Shown piece after piece: positions 59,298 through 64,000 of a DNA stretch of 64,000 bases; positions within the stretch are counted from its first letter, which is position 1, and the number at the start of each line of letters is the position of its first letter. The position numbers and the translations under genes were made by a program. The notes under the pieces are model-generated. The model worked only from the letters and a program-made list of their open reading frames with translations, ran no database searches and was not told where the DNA came from. Source of the DNA: Amarobacillus sp046328225 (GTDB lineage: Bacteria; Chloroflexota; Dehalococcoidia; Tepidiformales; Tepidiformaceae); the NCBI GenBank assembly GCA_046328225.1, contig JAXLWZ010000001.1:220633-284632 (forward strand), given 5' to 3'.

Positions 59298-59879
59298 TTA
59301 GCGGCCCTTGCGAGCGACAGCCGCGCCACCCACGCCGAAGGCGAGGGCGCCAAGGCCGAGCGCGGCGAAGAGCCAGCCCAGCTCAGCACCGGGGACGGCA
59401 TTGCCGCCACCGGTCGTCGGCGGGCGAGGCGTCGCCGAAGGCGAAGCCGAACCGGCCGGCGTCGGAGTCGGGGAAGTGTAGGTCAGGTCGAGCTGGTTCA
59501 GCTGGTAGTTAGCCCAGGAACCACTCTGCGCAGCCTTCTTATCCCCAATCCAGAACGAGACGCTCGCCCCATCGGTACCGCAGTTCGGCGTCGCACCGGG
59601 GTCCAGCGCGGGGACGTCGAGCACGTAGCGGCTCTGGCCGCTGGCGTTGAACGTCGTCGTCACACCGCAGGTGGAGTTCCCGACACGAGCTTCGATGCGC
59701 GTGCCGGCAACGGGAGCGACACCGTCGACGAGGACCGAACCGGCGAAACGGGCGGGCGGGTTCGGAGGCGATTCGGCCTGGGCCTCGTGGGCGCTGTACG
59801 CACCCGCGAAACCGAGGACGACGATCCCGAGCGCCGCGGCAAGTCCGCGTCCGGCGAGCATCCTCACAACTTTCGTCAT
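59298..59879 (-). CDS. Anchored extracellular protein with a small beta domain
   Basis: 193 residues. Signal peptide (about 1-35, ending EAQA), a beta-sandwich domain (about 42-130) with FAGSVLVDG and two Cys, a Pro/Thr/Ser linker (TSPTPTPAGS), and a C-terminal membrane helix followed by ARKGR, the layout of a surface protein held by its C-terminus. No LPxTG is visible. The ATG at 59879 follows GGAATGGAG. It lies downstream of the giant gene on the same strand, separated by a terminator hairpin. Confidence 0.72.
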   Translation of the reverse strand: MTKVVRMLAGRGLAAALGIVVLGFAGAYSAHEAQAESPPNPPARFAGSVLVDGVAPVAGTRIEARVGNSTCGVTTTFNASGQSRYVLDVPALDPGATPNCGTDGASVSFWIGDKKAAQSGSWANYQLNQLDLTYTSPTPTPAGSASPSATPRPPTTGGGNAVPGAELGWLFAALGLGALAFGVGGAAVARKGR

Positions 59880-59940
59880 GCTAGCTAGCTCCATTCCTCT
59901 CTTCACGGCCAGGGGCAGTTCCACCTCTGATAGCCGGGAA

Positions 59941-59972
59941 CCGGGACCCCTCTCCGAAGAGAGGAGTCCCGG
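59941..59972 (-). terminator. 14-bp hairpin with a UUCG loop after the giant gene
   Basis: Arms 59941-59954 and 59959-59972 pair with one G-T wobble; the loop reads TTCG on the minus strand. No T tract follows, so partial readthrough to the next gene is possible. Confidence 0.7.
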
Positions 59973-59992
59973 CTTCGGCCATCAATCGGGTG

Positions 59993-62900
59993 TTACTGGT
60001 CCACCTTGGTCGCGATGGTCCAGGTGACGGAGCTCGGCCCCTTGATGGCGATCCAGTAGGCCGCGCCCTGGTCGAGCGTAACCAGGTCGTTGGCACCCGG
60101 GACGTTCACACCGGTCGGGAAGTACCCGAGCCAGTCCTGCGCCGCCGCGTCCCAGCCGTACACGGCCGTGACCTGATCCGAGATGTCGTTGCCGGCGTCA
60201 TTGGCGCCCGTGCCCTTGAGAGCATCGGTCACCGGGATGTTGTCCGCGCCGGTCCACGTGATCAGGCTCCAGCGGAAGTTCAGCGTGAACGTCGCCGTGC
60301 CCTGCAGGTCGATGATCTTGTCGAACCCGATGTTCCCCTCGTCGTCGTGAGCAATCACGAGGACATTGAGGATCCCAAGCAGGCTGTTCGAGACCTTGAT
60401 CCAAGCCTGGCACTCATCCGTCTGCCCCGACGCCGCAAGCGACGACTTGGGGAATTCAAGAATGAGCGTCAGCGCCGGGTCGTTCTGCTCGATCGAGAAC
60501 GTGTTCACGCCCTCGGCGAACTGGCGACCGTTGTTGATCACGCCCGTCGCCACCGTCGGCGCCGAAGGCACCGCGTTCGTCGCCAGGATGATGCCCTCGC
60601 CCGAGTCGATCAGGAAGTCGATCGTCTCGTCCGGGTCCTTCTGGCCACGCGTCGGGTAGTTCGTGATCTTGGTGGCGGCATCCGTCGCCGTCAGGACACT
60701 GTGCAGCAGCACCATGCCCGTGTTCGGCGTCGGCCGGCAGAACCCATCGCGGTCCATCGCATGGAACACGACGTACTTGTACTGCGTGTTGCCCGCCGGG
60801 TCGTTCTCAATGGTGACGTCCTTGTAGCCGCCCCAGGTCCACGTCACGACAGCGTCGTTCGACTTGACCGGGAAGTGCTTGCCGCGGAAGTCCGGGTAGT
60901 CGGCAGTGGCCGTAATCGTGCCCTTGCCAACCGCGTCGCCAGCCTTGCACTGCTTGCCACCGCCAAGGGTGTTCGCAGCGCACGCCGTCAGGTCGGTCTT
61001 GAAGTCGCCATTCGCGATGACCATGAACTCGCCATGGTTGTCGCTGTAGACGACGAGGTCGCGAGCAATCGACGGGTCGCCGTAAGCCGCGCGGATGTCC
61101 GCGAGCTCAACCGCGTCGTCGGTGTTCAGGGTCGGGTCGCTGATGCCCTGGCTGTTCGTGCCAATGCGGACAGCGTCCCAGAAGCTGTACGGGCCCATGC
61201 CGTTCGGGCCAAGGTTGGCCAGGCCGGCGGCGCCGTCGAGGCCCCAGCTATCCCAGAGGTAGCCACCACCCGACACGACGGCCGGGATGTACGGCGAATC
61301 CGGGATGTTGATGCGGTAGAACGGGTTCGTGTACAGCTGGTCGCCACCAACGCTGTAAGCAGCGCCGTTCTGCGTCCCGGTGTAGTAGACCTCGCCCTTG
61401 AAGACTTCCTTGATGAAGCCCGTGCCGCGGATCTTGACGCTGACCATCGCGGTCGGCATCGGGGCGTCCCAGCGGTCGACGTCACCGTCGCGCTCGGCCG
61501 TGTCACGCATGCCGAAGGCAATCGGGCTGAACGGCGGGCCCCAGTTGCTGATCGCCGCGCCCGCCACGTAGGAGGTCGACGACAGCAGGTTGTTGCTGCC
61601 CGCGAGGCAGTCGTTGTACGCCGGGCTCGCGGTGCAGATGTCGATCAGGCTGTAGGGGCCCTCGAACGGAGCCGGGTTCACCACGAAGACCGGGGTGCCC
61701 GCCGCCGGGATGGCGCTCAGCGAGGGGACATTGATCGCGAAGCCGACGACATCGCCAGCCGCGTTGTAGAGGTTCCAGGCGGCCGTCACGACGCGCGTGT
61801 TGGTCACCACGATGTTCGGGTTCGACGTCGTGACGGTGCCGAGGCCGATGACGACCAGGACGCCGGCGCGGATGCCGCCCGAGGTGTTGCTGTTCGCGAC
61901 CGCCAGCGTGGTCAACGTGTTGACCGGCGGGGAAGCGAGCGGGGTCGAGGTGCCGAGCGTCGCGCCGACCGAGACCGCCGAAACCGGCATGTCCGCGATC
62001 GCCGTCACGCGCCACAGGATCCCGTCGATGTCGCCCATGAGGAACCGCGTCTGCTGCGGGTCGGTCATGATGTCGTAGTACGGGCGGAATTCTTCCGCGG
62101 TACCCGAGGCGGTGCTGTTGTTGGCGTTATCGGCCGGGCCACCCGCCAGGAGCGCCCAGTCGTCCGGCATCACCCAGCGGTTCGCCGGGAGGACGTTCAG
62201 CGGATCGTCGGTGCTCGCCGCGCGGCCCGACGGGTTCTCATTGACGAACCAGCCCTTCACGCGGCCGCGAACCAGCAGGTCCTTGGACACGTTCCAGTCG
62301 AGGGTCGTCACGTCCTTCGAGGCATCCCACGGGTTGCCCGGGGTGAAGTCGGTGAGGATCGGGCTGTTGTGGTTGACGCCCTTGGAGACGTCGTCCACGA
62401 GCGAGACCGTCACGCTCTCGAACTTCATGTAGTAGATGACGAACGCGCGCTTGGTCACGTCGACGACGGCGGTCGGAGTCGTGTCAGTGAAGACTGTGAA
62501 CGCCTCGATATCGACCTGGCCCGGGTCTTCGGACTCGAAGATCACGCGGCTGATGCAGGCATCCTGCGGGCGAGTCGGGGCGTCGCCAATCTGCGACACG
62601 TCCGAGCTCAGGTACACGGTCGCCTCATCGGCGCCGTCGAGCATCGCGCCCAGGCCGGCAACGAAGTTGCCGGGGCCGCTGCCCTTCACGTAGCGAATGG
62701 CGCCAACCGGCGGGCAAACGCCATTCGGCGCCGCCGCGATGGTGACGCTCGTTTCGCTGCGGATGCCGGCGATGTCGCCAGGCGGAATCCGCCAGTCAGC
62801 CTCGACGACGACGCGGTTGCCCGCCCACGCGAGGATGACCTTCTTCTGCGACACGACGGTCGTGAAGTTGAACGTCACGATTTCCGTGACGGTCAGGCCG

Positions 62901-64000
62901 GTGCCCGAGCCAAGCGGACCAGGCTCGCGACCGGTGAAGGTGATGACCGGGGCAATCGAGCCCGGCGTGCAGTTGTTCAGCGGCGTGGTGCCGACGTTGA
63001 ACTTCGGAGCCGGGGTGTGACCCACGGTGCCGTTGCTGTTCAGCTCGGTCGTGCCCTGGACAATCAGGACAGCGGCGCCGCTGTTGTGCGCGGCAGGCGT
63101 GCTGCCGGCGGCGATGCCCGACGCGGTCGTGCCACGGACGACCGTGAGGGTCGCGCCGGCCACATGCGTGACGAGCATGTACTCGCTGTCGATCTTGATG
63201 ACGTCGCCAGCGCGGAACGGCGCACCGTTATCCACGGTGACGGACGTCGTCACGTTGTCGATGGCGCCACTCACGAAGGCATCGTAGAGGATGCCACAGC
63301 CGCTCCAGCTGACCGTCCAGATGACGCCCGAGAGGGACGCGCGGACGACGCTGTTGGCGCGGGTTACGTGACTGCCGTTGAACACGTCAGAAACGGTGAT
63401 GACCTGGCCGTTGGCGGTCTGGTACAGGCCGGTGCCGGGGTTCAGGACGAGCCCGAGGCTGCCGGTGATGACCGGGGTGGTCGTGGAATCGCCCGTGCCC
63501 GAGCCAGTCGCGCCGCCCGAAAGGGTGACGGTGCTGTCTTCGAGGACGTTCCATTCCTTGATGAGCGCGCGGTTCACGCGCACGGCGCCTTCGCCGTTCC
63601 CGTTGGCGTTCGAGTCCCAGTCCACATGGACCGAGGTCAGACCGTCAGCGGCGACGTAGTTGACCGAGATCTCCTGGTCGCCCGCGCCCGTGGAGACCCA
63701 CGAGAAACAGGTCGCACCGGCGAGACCACCGTTGCCCGGGACACCAGCGACGATGTCACCGATCGGGCGGCCGTTGCCAACGAAGATCTGGACGTCCGTG
63801 AACGTCGGGCTCTGCGGCTGCGTCACGACTTCAGAGCCGTTGTAGCCGCCGCCAGGCGTCACGATGATCTGGGTGTTCGGAAGCGTCAGCGGGATGTCGA
63901 TCGCCGTCGGCGTCACGTTCGTGACGATGCCGGTATCGGCAACGACCGAGCAGACGACGTGGCGCGAGCCGCGAACGTTGTTCTGAACATCCTGGCCGCC
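59993..64000 (-). CDS. Giant secreted surface protein, 5' end beyond the window
   Basis: The frame is open from the window edge (64000) to the TGA-side end at 59993, over 1330 residues without the N-terminus. The composition is Gly/Thr/Asn/Val-rich with very few Lys, as in exported beta-rich proteins. It contains Ig-like stretches, cysteine pairs, a region of alternating TGG/Asn phrases and a C-terminal module (SLITWTGADNIPVTDAL, AVYGWDAAAQDWLGYF, GAAYWIAIKGPSSVTW) that recurs at the end of surface proteins of Chloroflexota. It may be an S-layer or adhesin-like protein; no enzymatic motif is visible. Confidence 0.82.
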   Translation of the reverse strand, partial: GGQDVQNNVRGSRHVVCSVVADTGIVTNVTPTAIDIPLTLPNTQIIVTPGGGYNGSEVVTQPQSPTFTDVQIFVGNGRPIGDIVAGVPGNGGLAGATCFSWVSTGAGDQEISVNYVAADGLTSVHVDWDSNANGNGEGAVRVNRALIKEWNVLEDSTVTLSGGATGSGTGDSTTTPVITGSLGLVLNPGTGLYQTANGQVITVSDVFNGSHVTRANSVVRASLSGVIWTVSWSGCGILYDAFVSGAIDNVTTSVTVDNGAPFRAGDVIKIDSEYMLVTHVAGATLTVVRGTTASGIAAGSTPAAHNSGAAVLIVQGTTELNSNGTVGHTPAPKFNVGTTPLNNCTPGSIAPVITFTGREPGPLGSGTGLTVTEIVTFNFTTVVSQKKVILAWAGNRVVVEADWRIPPGDIAGIRSETSVTIAAAPNGVCPPVGAIRYVKGSGPGNFVAGLGAMLDGADEATVYLSSDVSQIGDAPTRPQDACISRVIFESEDPGQVDIEAFTVFTDTTPTAVVDVTKRAFVIYYMKFESVTVSLVDDVSKGVNHNSPILTDFTPGNPWDASKDVTTLDWNVSKDLLVRGRVKGWFVNENPSGRAASTDDPLNVLPANRWVMPDDWALLAGGPADNANNSTASGTAEEFRPYYDIMTDPQQTRFLMGDIDGILWRVTAIADMPVSAVSVGATLGTSTPLASPPVNTLTTLAVANSNTSGGIRAGVLVVIGLGTVTTSNPNIVVTNTRVVTAAWNLYNAAGDVVGFAINVPSLSAIPAAGTPVFVVNPAPFEGPYSLIDICTASPAYNDCLAGSNNLLSSTSYVAGAAISNWGPPFSPIAFGMRDTAERDGDVDRWDAPMPTAMVSVKIRGTGFIKEVFKGEVYYTGTQNGAAYSVGGDQLYTNPFYRINIPDSPYIPAVVSGGGYLWDSWGLDGAAGLANLGPNGMGPYSFWDAVRIGTNSQGISDPTLNTDDAVELADIRAAYGDPSIARDLVVYSDNHGEFMVIANGDFKTDLTACAANTLGGGKQCKAGDAVGKGTITATADYPDFRGKHFPVKSNDAVVTWTWGGYKDVTIENDPAGNTQYKYVVFHAMDRDGFCRPTPNTGMVLLHSVLTATDAATKITNYPTRGQKDPDETIDFLIDSGEGIILATNAVPSAPTVATGVINNGRQFAEGVNTFSIEQNDPALTLILEFPKSSLAASGQTDECQAWIKVSNSLLGILNVLVIAHDDEGNIGFDKIIDLQGTATFTLNFRWSLITWTGADNIPVTDALKGTGANDAGNDISDQVTAVYGWDAAAQDWLGYFPTGVNVPGANDLVTLDQGAAYWIAIKGPSSVTWTIATKVDQ

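Overview
This is a 64 kb stretch of a very GC-rich bacterial chromosome carrying about 50 protein genes, two insertion-sequence copies, a cyclic-di-AMP riboswitch, a CIRCE heat-shock operator and roughly thirty related intergenic repeat elements. I saw no tRNA or rRNA gene. The gene set (holB next to a PSP1/RicT gene, a GroEL gene under CIRCE, XdhC, F420-type luciferase-like oxidoreductase, FabI, a giant secreted protein ending in a 'WTG..W' module common in Chloroflexota surface proteins) suggests a Chloroflexota lineage. That assignment is an inference from gene content, not a phylogeny.

Layout. 1-5.1 kb: membrane hydroxylase and a heterodimeric ABC exporter, both on the minus strand. 5.4-5.9 kb: c-di-AMP riboswitch reading into a 60-residue zinc-ribbon gene that begins at TTG. 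6.2-10.8 kb: short-chain dehydrogenase, SMP-30-type hydrolase and SecA on minus. 10.9-15 kb: a multi-GAF hybrid histidine kinase on plus. 15-17.6 kb: lysA, a small membrane protein and a DedA protein on minus. 17.8-21.7 kb: small secreted and membrane proteins, an aquaporin-arsenate reductase pair and fabI on plus. 21.8-27.2 kb: UbiB/ABC1 kinase, DinB-like protein, GNAT acetyltransferase, PSP1 protein, holB and a 63-residue protein. 27.5-29.6 kb: secreted Ig-like/FecR protein. 29.6-30.8 and 39.7-40.9 kb: two inverted copies of one IS630-family element. Between them: DinB-like protein, CCA-adding enzyme/poly(A) polymerase, double-NUDIX protein, LacI regulator, glycosyltransferase, acyl-CoA dehydrogenase and a CoA-binding protein. 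40.9-48.6 kb: histidine phosphatase, tandem Usp, pseudo-PP2C membrane protein, acyl-CoA synthetase, XdhC. 48.7-52.5 kb: groEL, clpS and obg. 52.6-59.2 kb: membrane protein, luciferase-like oxidoreductase, dienelactone hydrolase, aminotransferase, a gene inside a 53-bp direct duplication, a metallo-beta-lactamase-fold protein lacking metal ligands, and a toroid-fold protein. 59.3-64 kb: an anchored surface protein and a very large exported protein that runs off the window.

The most unusual signal is intergenic. Nearly every gap holds a composite element: a palindromic core flanked by arrays of 7-nt units. I recognise six unit families, each always pointing the same way relative to the core, and they fall into two classes that are usually paired one per side. 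These elements abut or supply stop codons, form long hairpins between convergent genes, interrupt the riboswitch as an extra stem, and are the target of both IS copies. A second regularity is a TANNNT hexamer placed 5-9 nt (most often exactly 6 nt) before about 18 start codons, the arrangement expected for leaderless mRNAs.
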